From contig NZ_AP022581.1 in assembly GCF_010731535.1 (NCBI RefSeq), forward strand, positions 620,001 to 684,000: a stretch of 64,000 bases of DNA, read 5' to 3'. A program made the translations under genes and the position numbers. Source of the DNA: Mycobacterium lacus. GTDB taxonomy: Bacteria; Actinomycetota; Actinomycetes; Mycobacteriales; Mycobacteriaceae. Positions 26,201 to 37,272 of this stretch are shown here, piece after piece; position 1 is the first letter of the stretch; every line of letters begins with the position of its first letter. Below the pieces are notes generated by a model. That model was not told the origin of the DNA. It ran no database searches and was given only the letters and a program-made list of their open reading frames with translations.

Positions 26201-26941
26201 TCAGAACACCACGAACCACATCGCGATGTAGTGGCAGATCGCGGCCACCGCGGTGCAGGCGTGGAAGAACTCGTGGTAGCCGAACGTCGACGGCCACGGG
26301 TCGGGCCAGCGCACCGCGTAGAGAATGCCGCCGATGCTGTACAACGCGCCGCCGACGAACAACAGCACCATCGCGGTGACCCCGGCGTTGTGCAGGATCG
26401 TCGCGGTATACCAGACGGCCACCCAGCCCAACAGCAGATATAGCGGCACGCCCAGCCAGCGCGGCGCCGACGGCCAGCACACCTTTAGCAGGACCCCGGC
26501 CAGCGCGCCTCCCCACACGATCGACAACACCACCCGCCCGTCGTGGCCCGGCAGGGCCAGCAGCGCGAACGGCGTGTAACTGCCGGCGATGAAAACGAAG
26601 ATCATCGAATGATCCGCCCGCTTCATCCATCTGTGGGCGGTCGCGGATTTCCAGGGGACGCGGTGGTAGGTGGCGCTGACGGTGAACATCACGATGGTGG
26701 CCGCCGTGTAGGCAAGCGTCGCAAGCCCGGCACGGGTAGATGCGACCGCCCAGGAGACCGCGACCAGTGACGCACCCGCGAAGATTGCGGTGCCGGCGGA
26801 GTAGACGTGGATCCAGCCGCGAAAGCGAGGCTTGGTCAGCACACGGGTGACGCCCTCGAGAATTTGGTGGGCAGCGTCGGACGACGCGAACCCGTGCGAT
26901 TCGCGCCCTGCGCCGGTGAGCGTGCTGGTCTGGCTGCTCAT
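26201..26941 (-). CDS. Hemolysin III/TrhA-family membrane protein (Rv1085c-type)
   Basis: A 246-residue seven-helix membrane protein of the hemolysin III/PAQR-like group. The conserved motifs are [12 protein letters not shown] near 45, SATYHRVPW near 90 (the Ser and His of the conserved metal site), [19 protein letters not shown] near 108-126 and the C-terminal [17 protein letters not shown]. The metal-binding residues are kept, so it could be a membrane hydrolase or act in membrane homeostasis; haemolysis itself is doubtful. Two starts are possible, ATG at 26941 (chosen) and GTG at 26977. Confidence 0.87.
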   Translation of the reverse strand: MSSQTSTLTGAGRESHGFASSDAAHQILEGVTRVLTKPRFRGWIHVYSAGTAIFAGASLVAVSWAVASTRAGLATLAYTAATIVMFTVSATYHRVPWKSATAHRWMKRADHSMIFVFIAGSYTPFALLALPGHDGRVVLSIVWGGALAGVLLKVCWPSAPRWLGVPLYLLLGWVAVWYTATILHNAGVTAMVLLFVGGALYSIGGILYAVRWPDPWPSTFGYHEFFHACTAVAAICHYIAMWFVVF

Positions 26942-27082
26942 TTCCCCAATGCTGCTGTGATTCCCCGCAGTTGTCACCGATCAGGGTAGCGGGGTTGGCG
27001 ATCAGACGGCTGCGTGACTCGACGTGAGCTTGCCGGAATTGCGGACCGGAATTTGTTCCGCGCCACAGTAGTCTGGATATTC

Positions 27083-27871
27083 GTGGAGGTCATCCCGCCG
27101 CGGCTCAAAGAGCCGTTGTATCGGCTTTACGAGCTGCGCCTGCGGCAGGGTCTGGCCGCCGCCAAATCCGAACTTCCCCGTCACATTGCGGTCCTGTGCG
27201 ACGGCAACCGGCGGTGGGCACGCAGCGCGGGTTACGACGACGTCAGCTACGGCTACCGGATGGGTGCCGCCAAGATCGCCGAGATGCTGCGGTGGTGCCA
27301 GGAAGCCGGCATCGAAATGACCACCGTCTACCTGTTATCGACGGAAAACCTGCAGCGCGATCCCGACGAATTGGCCCAACTCATCGAGATCATCACCGAT
27401 GTCGTCGAGGAAATCTGCGCACCGGCCAACCGCTGGAGCGTGCGCACCGTCGGCGACTTGGGGCTGCTCGGAGAGGAACCGGCCCGGCGGCTGCGCGAGG
27501 CAGTGGATTCCACGCCGGGCGTCGCGTCGTTCCATGTCAACGTCGCGGTCGGGTATGGCGGCCGCCGGGAGATCGTGGACGCGGTGCGCGCACTGTTGAG
27601 CAAGGAATTCGCCAACGGCGCGACCGCGGAGGAGCTTATCGAAGCGGTGACCGTCGAGGGCATCTCCGAAAACCTTTACACCTCTGGGCAACCCGACCCC
27701 GATCTGGTGATTCGCACGTCAGGCGAGCAACGCCTGTCCGGTTTCCTGCTGTGGCAGAGCGCCTACTCGGAGATGTGGTTCACCGAGGCGCACTGGCCCG
27801 CATTCCGCCGGGTCGATTTTCTGCGCGCGCTGCGCGACTACAGCCAGCGGCATCGTCGATACGGCAAATAA
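27083..27871 (+). CDS. Short-chain Z-isoprenyl diphosphate synthase (Rv1086-type)
   Basis: A 262-residue cis-prenyltransferase. In M. tuberculosis the homologue makes omega-E,Z-farnesyl diphosphate, the precursor for decaprenyl phosphate used in cell wall arabinogalactan. The catalytic Asp is in VLCDGNRRWARSAGY near 36-50, and the C-terminal RTSGEQRLSGFLLWQSAYSEMWFT carries the conserved Arg and Ser. I chose the GTG at 27083 because it gives the family's N-terminus (VEVIPPRLKEPLYRLYELRL) and the known length; the frame is open 69 bp further upstream. A tandem repeat begins immediately after the stop codon. Confidence 0.92.
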   Translation: MEVIPPRLKEPLYRLYELRLRQGLAAAKSELPRHIAVLCDGNRRWARSAGYDDVSYGYRMGAAKIAEMLRWCQEAGIEMTTVYLLSTENLQRDPDELAQLIEIITDVVEEICAPANRWSVRTVGDLGLLGEEPARRLREAVDSTPGVASFHVNVAVGYGGRREIVDAVRALLSKEFANGATAEELIEAVTVEGISENLYTSGQPDPDLVIRTSGEQRLSGFLLWQSAYSEMWFTEAHWPAFRRVDFLRALRDYSQRHRRYGK

Positions 27872-28097
27872 CCCCGTGACGATCGCAGGCGCGGCGAAGC
27901 CGGGCGCAGCGGGTCGGCACGAATTGGGCCCCGTGACGATCGCAAGCGCGGCGAAGCCGGGCGCAGCGGGTCGGCACGAATTGGGCCCGTGATGATCGCA
28001 AGCGCGGCGAAGCCGGGCGCAGCGGGTCGGCACGAATTGGGCCCGTGATGATCGCAAGCGCGGCGAAGCCGGGCGCAGCGGGTCGGCACGAATTGGG
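27872..28097. repeat. Tandem repeat, four units of 56-57 bp (MIRU/VNTR-like)
   Basis: Units start at 27872, 27929, 27986 and 28042, and a fifth begins at 28098 but breaks off after CCCCGTGAC. Each contains GATCGCAAGCGCGGCGAAGC and ends GGCACGAATTGGG. The first two units are 57 bp; the last two lack one C and read GTGATGATCG in place of GTGACGATCG. The array abuts the stop of the prenyl synthase gene and ends 20 bp before the next start. This is the architecture of mycobacterial interspersed repeat loci, where copy number varies between strains. Confidence 0.88.
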
Positions 28098-28117
28098 CCC
28101 CGTGACACACTGGACGC

Positions 28118-29488
28118 ATGGCTACGCTGTCGGCGGTGGTGTTCACGCTCAGCGGTTGGCTCGGGCTGTACCTGCTGGCCCGTGATCCGCGCAAGCCAGT
28201 GCTGGCGCTGGCGGCGATCGGACTCGTTAGTTTCGCGTTGGTGGTGGCGCTTGATGCGGTGCGGACAGTCGGTGTCGCGCACACCCAACTGCTCAGCCAG
28301 GTCGAGATCTACCTGGTTGCCGTCCCGAGCGTGGCGTGGTTCGCGGTGCTCATCGAGCTGTCCCGGCCGTGCGACAGCTGGCGGGCGCACACCCGTGAGC
28401 TGCTGCTCGTGGGCGGTGTCGCTGCGCTGACGCTGTTCGGCGCGATGATAGCGGGCGGCGTCAACGGCCCGCTGCGGCCGGGTCACCTGCTGATGTTCAC
28501 GGTGATCTCGGTGTCCACACTGGGCGCGATGGTCGCCGCGGTGCTGCGGCCCGCCCAGCCGACTCCCGTCGCCGGCGTTGTTGTCATCGCGACCCTGTTC
28601 TTCGCGCTGGCCAATGCCATCCTGATCATTCCGCTGGGCTTGGTGCCCAGCTGGCTGGCCCTCGCGTCGACGGGTTTCGACGTCCTCGCGCTCGGGGTGG
28701 CGGTCGCCCTGTGGGACGCCTTCGACGAGGGCCAGGCGCTGCGCGCGGACATGCTGCGGTCGTTCGCCGGCACGGTGGCGGTGGCGGCGCTGTTCGGCGG
28801 CCAGGCGTTGATCGGCCTGGCGGTGACCCGCACCGAGCCCACCGCGCAAACCGCGCTGACCGTCCTGCTGTTCACCAGCCTGGCCATCGCGATCACGGTG
28901 CAGGTGCTGGCCGATCCGCTGGCCGGGCTGCTGGACCGGCTGGCGTTCTGGAAATCGCCGACGTTGCGCGCCGACCGCGCCGCGCTGCGGCACACCGGCG
29001 CGGCGTTGCCGCTGCGATCGAATGATCCCCTTGTCGACGTCGACGACGACACCTTCGTCAGGCTGACACGGCGGGCGCTGGGCCACTACGGCGACCTCAC
29101 CAAGCTGGTCGCTAGCCCGCTGACCGCGTTGCCCGTGATCGACGAGCGACTGGCCGCCCGGGGCGCACCTGACCACCCGCTGGAGCGGGCCAACGAACTC
29201 AAGGCCGTCCTTGCCGACGGCATTAAGCGGCTCAAGCCGCGCGACGCCGGCGATTTCGGAACCACCGAGCAGTGGCGTTACTACAACTCGCTGTATTTCC
29301 CGTATGTCGTCGGCGTGCGGGCGTACGCGCAGAACGCGACCGCGGCCGGTTTGGACCCCACCGCGCGTCTTGCCTGGCAATGGCTGGTCACCGAGGTTCC
29401 CCAGCGCTCGCTGCACAACTGGCAAAACGCCGCCGCCCGGCTCATCGCCGCCGATCTGCGCGGGCGTGTCAGCGCCGCCAGCGACTAG
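28118..29488 (+). CDS. Multi-pass membrane protein of unknown function
   Basis: A 456-residue protein I do not recognise. The first 270 residues hold about eight hydrophobic segments (for example AVVFTLSGWLGLYLLA, LLLVGGVAALTLFGAMIAGG and ALTVLLFTSLAIAITVQVLA). The rest is a soluble domain of about 180 residues with a Tyr-rich patch (TTEQWRYYNSLYFPYVVGVRAY) and a Trp-containing end (LAWQWLVTEVPQRSLHNWQ). No catalytic motif is apparent. The start lies 20 bp after the tandem repeat array, so repeat number could affect its expression. It is followed after 65 bp by a methyltransferase gene in the same direction. Confidence 0.8.
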   Translation: MATLSAVVFTLSGWLGLYLLARDPRKPVLALAAIGLVSFALVVALDAVRTVGVAHTQLLSQVEIYLVAVPSVAWFAVLIELSRPCDSWRAHTRELLLVGGVAALTLFGAMIAGGVNGPLRPGHLLMFTVISVSTLGAMVAAVLRPAQPTPVAGVVVIATLFFALANAILIIPLGLVPSWLALASTGFDVLALGVAVALWDAFDEGQALRADMLRSFAGTVAVAALFGGQALIGLAVTRTEPTAQTALTVLLFTSLAIAITVQVLADPLAGLLDRLAFWKSPTLRADRAALRHTGAALPLRSNDPLVDVDDDTFVRLTRRALGHYGDLTKLVASPLTALPVIDERLAARGAPDHPLERANELKAVLADGIKRLKPRDAGDFGTTEQWRYYNSLYFPYVVGVRAYAQNATAAGLDPTARLAWQWLVTEVPQRSLHNWQNAAARLIAADLRGRVSAASD

Positions 29489-29553
29489 GCTGACTACCAA
29501 TGCGGGCCGCCGGGCCGCATCCGCTGATTTCCGTTCATGCCAGGGGGCATCGC

Positions 29554-30645
29554 ATGGGTTCGTCGAAGGTTGCGCCGGCCCGACTCGTGCGGGCGATCGA
29601 CAAAGCCCGGCATCACCTCAATCGACTTCAGCGGCGCCTCGTCCCGCCCCCGGTCGCGATGATGGAAATGATCAGGGACGCCTGGGCGGCCCAGGCGATC
29701 ACCGCCGCGGCGGACCTCGGCATTGCCGACGCGCTCGCCAAAGGGCCGCTGTCGGCCGACGAGCTCGCGACCGCGGTCGACGCCGACGCCGACGCTCTCG
29801 GTCGACTGCTCCGGGCCTTGATCGCGCGTGGCATCTTCCGTCGGCGCCGCGACGGCCGCTACGACTTGACCCCGCTCGCGGACACGCTTCGTCGCGACGC
29901 CGACGTATCGGTGGCCGGAATGGCCCGATGGGTGGGTTCGCGCCAGCACCGCGAGCATTGGAGCTACATCACGGACGCGATCCGCACCGGCCGTCCCGTC
30001 GTCCCCGAGTTACGCGGCAAGCCCGCGTTCGACTACCTGGCCGGCGAACCGGAACTCGCCGAAATCTTCAATCAGGCCATGACGAGCTCATCCGAACTGG
30101 CGATCGCCTCGGTGCTCGCCGCCTACGACTTCAGCTCCTACGCGACGATCGTCGACGTCGCCGGCGGACACGGTCGGCTCCTGGCCGCAATCCTGGCCGC
30201 GACTCCAGGTGTGCGGGGGGTGTTGTTCGACCTACCCCAGGTGGTGGTGGGAGCCCCGGCGGTATTTCGGGAGCACCGTGTCGACGACCGGGTGCGGATT
30301 GCCGAGGGGTCGTTTTTCGACGGCGACATACCCTGCGATGGCGACGCGTACGTGCTCAAGAGCATCATTCACGACTGGCCCGACGACGAGGCGGCGCGCA
30401 TCCTTCGCAACGTGCGTACGGCGGCCGGCGCGGGCAAGAAGGTGCTGCTCGTCGAATTCGTGATTCCCCAACATGACCGTGACTTTCCGGGCAAGTGGAC
30501 GGATCTGGAAATGCTGGTCGCCCTTGCCGGTCGCGAGCGCACCGAAGCCGAATACGGTCGACTCCTAGAGCGCGCCGGTTTTCACCTGACGAGGGTTGTC
30601 GAAACCGCGTCGCCGTACAGCGTCGTCGAGGCCGAGGCGGTCTAA
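29554..30645 (+). CDS. SAM-dependent O-methyltransferase (family 2)
   Basis: A 363-residue methyltransferase of the plant-type/hydroxyneurosporene group. The N-terminal winged-helix dimerisation domain spans about residues 35-110 (AWAAQAITAAADLGIADAL). The SAM fold starts with IVDVAGGHGRLLAAIL near 198, followed by VLFDLPQVV near 222 and the catalytic region YVLKSIIHDWPDDEA, with the His used as base in this family. AGG and GGGG precede the ATG at 29554. The substrate is unknown; such enzymes methylate hydroxyls of small aromatic or polyketide-like compounds. No biosynthetic cluster surrounds it. Confidence 0.88.
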   Translation: MGSSKVAPARLVRAIDKARHHLNRLQRRLVPPPVAMMEMIRDAWAAQAITAAADLGIADALAKGPLSADELATAVDADADALGRLLRALIARGIFRRRRDGRYDLTPLADTLRRDADVSVAGMARWVGSRQHREHWSYITDAIRTGRPVVPELRGKPAFDYLAGEPELAEIFNQAMTSSSELAIASVLAAYDFSSYATIVDVAGGHGRLLAAILAATPGVRGVLFDLPQVVVGAPAVFREHRVDDRVRIAEGSFFDGDIPCDGDAYVLKSIIHDWPDDEAARILRNVRTAAGAGKKVLLVEFVIPQHDRDFPGKWTDLEMLVALAGRERTEAEYGRLLERAGFHLTRVVETASPYSVVEAEAV

Positions 30646-30689
30646 GCCCTCCGGGAATAGCCAGACGAAACCGCCGTTCAGTAAGGGTG

Positions 30690-30727
30690 TGGCAGTAACT
30701 GGCAGTGCCGTGCGTCGATCTGGCAGT
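30690..30727 (+). repeat. Three TGGCAGT repeats upstream of a small membrane protein gene
   Basis: TGGCAGT occurs at 30690-30696, 30700-30706 and 30721-30727. The middle copy lies in ACTGGCAGT, a near-perfect palindrome. Spacings of about 10 and 21 bp put them on one helix face, which would suit a regulator upstream of the gene starting at 30786. Confidence 0.35.
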
Positions 30728-30785
30728 TCCCGGGCGGCACGCTCAAAGCTGTTCGACCCAAACCGCCATCGCAAGGAGTAACGAC

Positions 30786-31199
30786 ATGACCGCTGTATCT
30801 GGTCTGCCAACCAGGCCCCTATACGACTCGACGGACTCGCTGCTGCGCTTCGCCATGCGCGCCGACGCCACGGTGACTGGGCTGATGGGTCTGGCCGTCG
30901 CATTCGTAGCCGATCCGTTGTCGTCGCTGACCGGCCTGACCTCCATCCAGGAGTACAGCTTGGGTGCGTTCTTCGTGCTCTACGGCCTGGTGGTGTTCGG
31001 CCTCGCCGCGTTGCCGAACTTGCGCGGCGTCGGGATCGGCGTCGCCGCCGGAAACGTCGCGTATACCTTGGCGGTGATCGTCGCCGCGGAATTGGTGCCC
31101 ATGACGTCGATCGGGGTCGCCGCGACGCTGGCCAGTGGCGTGTACACCGCGGCCTTCGCCGGACTGCAGTATCTGGGGGTGCGCCGGCTGACGACGTAG
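30786..31199 (+). CDS. Small four-helix membrane protein of unknown function
   Basis: A 137-residue protein. It has four hydrophobic segments starting near residue 27 (TVTGLMGLAVAFVA, YSLGAFFVLYGLVVFGLA, GVGIGVAAGNVAYTLAVIVAAE and IGVAATLASGVYTAAFAGLQYLG). It resembles small integral membrane proteins common in mycobacteria. AAGGAG stands about seven bases before the ATG at 30786, fixing the start. It is 140 bp after the methyltransferase gene, with its own possible control region. Confidence 0.78.
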   Translation: MTAVSGLPTRPLYDSTDSLLRFAMRADATVTGLMGLAVAFVADPLSSLTGLTSIQEYSLGAFFVLYGLVVFGLAALPNLRGVGIGVAAGNVAYTLAVIVAAELVPMTSIGVAATLASGVYTAAFAGLQYLGVRRLTT

Positions 31200-31340
31200 C
31201 TCATGAGCGCGCATGTGCAAAGTGCACTCTGCTGCTGAGTAGATCTGTGCAGTCTGCCTGGAACCGCTGAATACCACCACGGATTGCGATACCAAGCGCC
31301 CATACTGCAGACACATGGTGCTGTGACGATGGGTGCAACG

Positions 31341-34288
31341 ATGTCGTATTTAATTGCCGCGCCGGACGCACTGATGCGGGCCGCTACGGATTTGGCGGGG
31401 ATCGGTTCGACGCTGAGCGAGGCCACCGCGGCCGCGGCGGGCCCGACGACCGGGCTGCTGGCCGCCGGTGCCGATGAGGTATCGGCGGCGGTGGCGGCGC
31501 TGTTTTCCGGGCACGCCCAGGCCTATCAGGCGCTCAGTGCCCAGGCGACCGCGTTTCATCAGCAGTTCGTGCAGGCGTTGACCGGCGCCGGCGGGGCTTA
31601 CGCGGCCGCTGAGGCCGCTAGCGCCTCGCCGTTGCAGGGGGTGCTGGATGCGGTCAACGCGCCCACCCAGGCGCTGCTGGGACGCCCGCTGATCGGCGAC
31701 GGCGCCAACGGCGGGCCGGGGCAAGACGGCGGGCCCGGCGGGTTGTTGTACGGCAACGGCGGCAACGGTGGCACCAGCGTGACTCCTGGGGTGGCCGGCG
31801 GCAGCGGCGGCGCCGCGGGGCTGATCGGTAACGGCGGCAACGGTGGCGGCGGCGGGCTTGGCGCCGCCGGCGGCCACGGCGGTGCCGGTGGTTGGCTGTA
31901 TGGCAACGGCGGCGCTGGCGGGTTTGGAGGGAACGCCGTCGTCCCGGGCACGGTCGGCGGGGCCGGTGGGGCCGGCGGCGCCGCTGGGCTGTGGGGCAGC
32001 GGCGGGGCCGGTGGTCTGGGCGGCAACGGCGCGCCGGGGCTGGCCCCAGGCCAGCCCGGGGCGGCCGGCGGCAATGGCGGCGCTGGTGGCAATGCCTTGC
32101 TGTGGGGCAATGGCGGCCGCGGCGGCAACGGCGGTCTCGGCGGCAACGGCGCCAACAGCGCCGCGATCGCAGTGGGTACCGACCCCGGCGGGGATGGCGC
32201 GGCCGGTGGACACGGCGGGGCCGGGGGAACCGGTGGACTGCTGTTCGGCGACGGTGGTGCCGGCGGGAATGGTGCCGTCGGCGGCATCGGCGGCGCGGGC
32301 GCCGACGGGCTAAGCGCGACCACCGGCGGCACGGCCGGCGGCGACGGCGGCGATGCCGGCGCCGGCGGGGCCGGCGGCGACGGCGGCAACGCCAGGCTGT
32401 GGGGCGTCGGCGGGGCAGGTGGCCACGGCGGCATGGGCGGCACCGCCGGCGGGGGTGGCAAAGGCGGATTTGGCATCTCCATCTCTGGCCCCGTTGACGG
32501 CGGCAATGGCGGCGACGCCGGCGACGGCGGGAATGCCGGCGCTGGCGGCGCCGGCGGCGCCGGCGGGTGGCTGTTCGGCACCGGCGGCAGCGGAGGTGCT
32601 GGCGGCACCGGCGGTGCCGCCGCCGTCGGCGGTACCGGAGGCGCCGGCGCCGGCGGTGGCGTCGGCGGGATCGGCGGCGACGGCGGCACCGGCGGCGACG
32701 GTGGAATCGGCGGTAACGGCGGGGCGGCGCCGCCGGCTCCGGCGGATGGTTCCTAGGCACCGGCGGGGCCGGCGGGCATGGCGGCGCCGGCGGGGCCGGC
32801 GGGGCAGGTGCCAGCGGGCCGGGTGGCAATGGCGCCAGCGGCAATGGTGGTACAGGGGCCAACGGCGGCCATGGGGCAGCCGGCGGGTGGCTCTACGGCA
32901 ACGGCGGCGCCGGTGGTGGTGGCGGCGCGGGCGGGGCCGGCGCACCCGGCGGTGACGTTGGTGGCGCCGGTAACGGCGGCAACGGGGGCAACGGCGCACT
33001 GCTCTGGGGCACTGGCGGCGCCGGCGGAACCGGCGGGGTCGGCGGCGCCGCCTTGGTCGGAGGCGCCGGCGGGGTCGGCGGGTCGGGCGGGGTCGCCGGG
33101 CTGATTGGCGATGGCGGTGCCGGCGGTAACGGTGGTAGGGGCGGGGCCTCCACGGGCTCCTTTAACGCCGTTGGCGCGGTCGGCGGTACCGGTGGTGCCG
33201 GCGGCGACGGCGGCCGCGCCCAGTGGATCGGCAATGGCGGGGCCGCCGGGTCCGGCGGCTCAGGCGGGCAGGGCGGCAACGGTGTCAATCCCAGCCCCGT
33301 CGCGCCAACCTCCCAGGCCGCCACCGGCACCACCGGCACCACCGGCACCAATGGCGGCCCTGGCGGGCCCGGCCAAGACGGCACCGTGCCACTGCAGCAA
33401 GGCGGCAACGGCGGCGCGGGCGGCGCCGCAGCCGGCCACGTCGGCTCCGCTGTTACCGGTGGCCAGGGCGGCATGGGGGGGACCGGCAGCCCAGGTACGA
33501 CCGGTGGTAACGGCGGCGCCGGCGGCAACGCAACCAACGAGTTCGGCTCCTCCAACGGTGGCATGGGCGGTACCGGCGGCACCGGCGGCTTCGGCGGCGG
33601 CACAGGCGGCACCGGTGGCACCGGCGGCACCGGCTTCTTCGACCATGGCGCCGGCGGCGGCTCCGGCGGTAGCGGCGGCACGGGCGGCACTGGCGGCACC
33701 GGCGGGTTCGGCGGCGGCTCCGGCGGGTCGGGGGGCACCGGCGGCCTCGGCGGCTTCAACGATCTCAACGGGTTCCACTTGACCGGGTGGTCCGGCGGTG
33801 TCGGCGGCACAGGTGGCACCGGGGCCACCGGCGGCACCGGCGGCGCGGGCGGCACCGGTGGCACCGGAGGCCATGGCGGGCTGTTGTTCGGCAACGGCGG
33901 CGCCGGCGGGACTGGCGGAACCGGCGGAATCGGTGGAACCGGCGCTATCGGCGGAACCGGTGGCGTCGGTGGTAACGGCGGTAGCGGCGACTGGTTCAAC
34001 GGTAACGGCGGCAACGGCGGCGACGGCGGCACCGGCGGCACCGGAGGTAATGGCGGTGCCGGCGGTCACGGCGGTGCCGGCGGCGCCCGCGGACTGTTCG
34101 GCCAGGCCGGCGCCGCTGGCGGCGGCGGTGTGGGCGGCGGCGGCGGGGCGGGCGGCGACGGTGGCGCCGGCGGGCAGGGCGGCAAGGCCGGCACCGGCAC
34201 CGGCACCCCCGGCGTAAACGGCGGCCCTGGCGATACGGGCGATACGGGCCTGTCCGGCCTGGACGGCAGCAACGGCAGCCCCGGGTGA
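31341..34288 (+). pseudogene. PE_PGRS family protein, frameshifted in the PGRS region
   Basis: The ATG at 31341 opens a PE domain ([20 protein letters not shown]), the linker [19 protein letters not shown] and Gly-Gly-X repeats. The frame stops at TAG (32754-32756) after 471 residues. From about 32735 another frame continues without break in PGRS sequence ([15 protein letters not shown] onward) to a TGA at 34286-34288. Restoring one C in GGGGC-GGCGCC near 32730 joins the parts into about 982 residues. The early stop leaves a plausible shorter PE_PGRS protein. It lies just before coaA, the place of PE_PGRS22 in M. tuberculosis. The promoter cassette of 39825-64000 is absent here. Confidence 0.82.
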
Positions 34289-34305
34289 TATGGCGGTCGA
34301 GCAAG

Positions 34306-35331
<1,026 letters not shown>

Positions 35332-35827
35332 CTAGAAGCTGGATCAGGCTTGCGGGTGAAAGTCCCGTCCCGGTAGGCACCGGAGCGCCGGGTAGCAGGC
35401 CCCGGTTCGTCGTTGAGGGGCGGCGGGCTAAGCGGGGTGTCGAAAGCGTCTTTGGAGGGAGCAAGTGCGCGGGCCGTAGTGCCGTATGGTGCGAGTCCTG
35501 CAGCCTCGTCACAGTTACAACGGAGGAGCCGAGCCGCTCACGTCACGGTGAAGGCCTATGTCCGTCGAGCCCTGGTCCGGGGTTAGCTTGGCGGGTTGTT
35601 CCGGGGTATGGGGGGCGGCACGTGCACACAGTCTGGTTCGGAAGGGGAGAGGCCCGTCTGCCTGGCCTGCGTCGGGCGAAGACCGGGGGTATAAGCCGAT
35701 GGTGAAATCCCTTGGAGGGCAGCGGGAGTCCGAGGGGGTCGTAGTACCGCTGATCGGTGTGAGAGATATGCCGGGAGGGAAGGGCCCCTGCTTTGATCAT
35801 GCGCGCGAAGTGGGTAAGCGCGAGGGC

Positions 35828-37201
35828 ATGACCGGGTTTGCCCGGTCTAATTCGCCCGGCGGGCCATCGCCTGCTGTAGCCGATGAGCAGCCGCTGGCTA
35901 TCTCGCCGGTGAAAGTGCGACAACTACAACGGGCGCTATGGGCTGCGGCCAAGCAGTCTGAGGGTCGGCGTTTCCACGCCCTGTATGACCGTATCTACAG
36001 GGGCGACGTCCTGTGGGAGGCGTGGTTTCGCGTGTGCAAGAACAAGGGTGCGGCTGGGGTGGATCGTGTCACTTTGGCCGCGGTGGAGGACTACGGCGTG
36101 GACCGCATGTTGCCTGAGTTGCGTCGTGATCTCTGCGCGGGTCGATACCGTCCGGCGCCGGTGCGTCGGGTGGAGATTGCGAAACTACAGGGTGGTAGGC
36201 GGCCGTTGGGGATACCGACGGTGCGGGATCGGGTGGCCCAGCAGGCGGCCAAAATCGTGTGGGAACCGATTTTCGAGGCGGATTTTCTGCCGTGTTCGTA
36301 TGGGCTTCGGCCGAAGCGGTCGGCGACGATGGCCAAAGAGCGGCTGCGCCGCGGGTACGTCGAGGGTTACCAGTTTGTGGTCGAGTTCGATATCGCCAAT
36401 TTCTTCGGCGAGATCGACCACGACCGGCTGCTGGCCCAAGTCAGTAGGCGGGTCTCGGATCGGCGGGTGCTCAAACTGCTGCGATTGTGGCTGCAGGCGG
36501 GAGTGATGGTCGAGGGGGTGGCCGAGCGGACGGTCGCGGGCACTCCGCAGGGCGGGGCGATCTCGCCGCTGTTGGCCAACATCTTCCTGCATGTGCTCGA
36601 CGCCGAGCTGTCTTGCCGCAAGGTGGGGGAGTTGGTGCGTTATGCCGATGACGGTGTGGTGCTGTGCCGTAGCGCGGCGCAGGCCGAGCACGCCTTGGCG
36701 GCGGTCGGAGAAATTCTGGCGTCACCGGGGTTGCGGCTGCATCCGGATAAAACGAAGATAGTTGACCTGCGGGAGGGTCGGGAGGGCCTGGATTTTCTGG
36801 GCTGTCACTTCCGGGCCCGTATGTCGGGGCGGTTGTGGGAACAGCAGCGCATCGTGCGCTACTACCTGCACCGTTGGCCCTCGCAGCGGGCGATGACGCG
36901 GCTGCGGGATAAGGTCCGCGTCCGCTCCGGTCGCCACCGTGCTGGGTCGGATATCCGCGATGTGATTGCGGATTTGAACCCGGTCCTGCGCGGTTGGGGC
37001 AACTATTTTCGCACTGGCAATGCCGCCAACAAGTTCCGTCAGATCGATCAGTACGTGGTGCGGCGGTTGTTCCGCTTGATGGTCACGAAGCGGGGCCGCA
37101 ACCTGCGTGCTGGCCATACCGATCAGTGGACCGACCAGTGGTTTAACGATCATGGCCTGTACCGCTTGCGTGGCACCATTCGCTACCCCAAGGCTGGGTA
37201 A
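35828..37201 (+). CDS. Group II intron reverse transcriptase/maturase
   Basis: About 457 residues from the chosen ATG. Reverse transcriptase motifs appear in order: KNKGAAGVDRVTL, RRPLGIPTVRDRVAQQA, SYGLRPKRSA, FDIANFFGEIDHD, GTPQGGAISPLLANIFL, the active-site RYADDGVVLC, GLRLHPDKTKI and LDFLGCHFR. The maturase (X) domain follows with LNPVLRGWGNYFRTGNA. The C-terminus ends RGTIRYPKAG with no HNH endonuclease domain, so movement would depend on the RT and intron RNA. It should help splice its own intron and reinsert it. The frame is open back to 35558, but that part overlaps the intron's structured RNA, so starts at 35768 or 35828 are more likely. Confidence 0.88.
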   Translation: MTGFARSNSPGGPSPAVADEQPLAISPVKVRQLQRALWAAAKQSEGRRFHALYDRIYRGDVLWEAWFRVCKNKGAAGVDRVTLAAVEDYGVDRMLPELRRDLCAGRYRPAPVRRVEIAKLQGGRRPLGIPTVRDRVAQQAAKIVWEPIFEADFLPCSYGLRPKRSATMAKERLRRGYVEGYQFVVEFDIANFFGEIDHDRLLAQVSRRVSDRRVLKLLRLWLQAGVMVEGVAERTVAGTPQGGAISPLLANIFLHVLDAELSCRKVGELVRYADDGVVLCRSAAQAEHALAAVGEILASPGLRLHPDKTKIVDLREGREGLDFLGCHFRARMSGRLWEQQRIVRYYLHRWPSQRAMTRLRDKVRVRSGRHRAGSDIRDVIADLNPVLRGWGNYFRTGNAANKFRQIDQYVVRRLFRLMVTKRGRNLRAGHTDQWTDQWFNDHGLYRLRGTIRYPKAG

Positions 37202-37224
37202 CCATGTCAAGAAGATCATCGGTA

Positions 37225-37256
37225 AGCCGTGTGCGGGAAAACCGCACGCACGGATT
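37225..37256 (+). ncRNA. Group II intron domain V
   Basis: The sequence starts with the catalytic triad AGC, then forms CCGTG/CACGG and TGCGG/CCGCA stems with a GAAA-type loop and a two-base CG bulge on the 3' side. This is the standard domain V architecture, showing that the intron is not truncated before this point. Confidence 0.85.
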
Positions 37257-37272
37257 GAAAGATGACATGTGA

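Noticed and set aside
27719..29500. A 593-codon leftward open frame across the tandem repeat
   Set aside because: It lies opposite a well-supported membrane protein gene and a prenyl synthase gene. The repeated NSCRPAAPGF-like peptide is a translation of the VNTR unit.
31215..31227. GTGCA-AAG-TGCAC inverted repeat upstream of the PE_PGRS gene at 31341
   Set aside because: Five-base arms are too short to call in a window of this size without conservation data.
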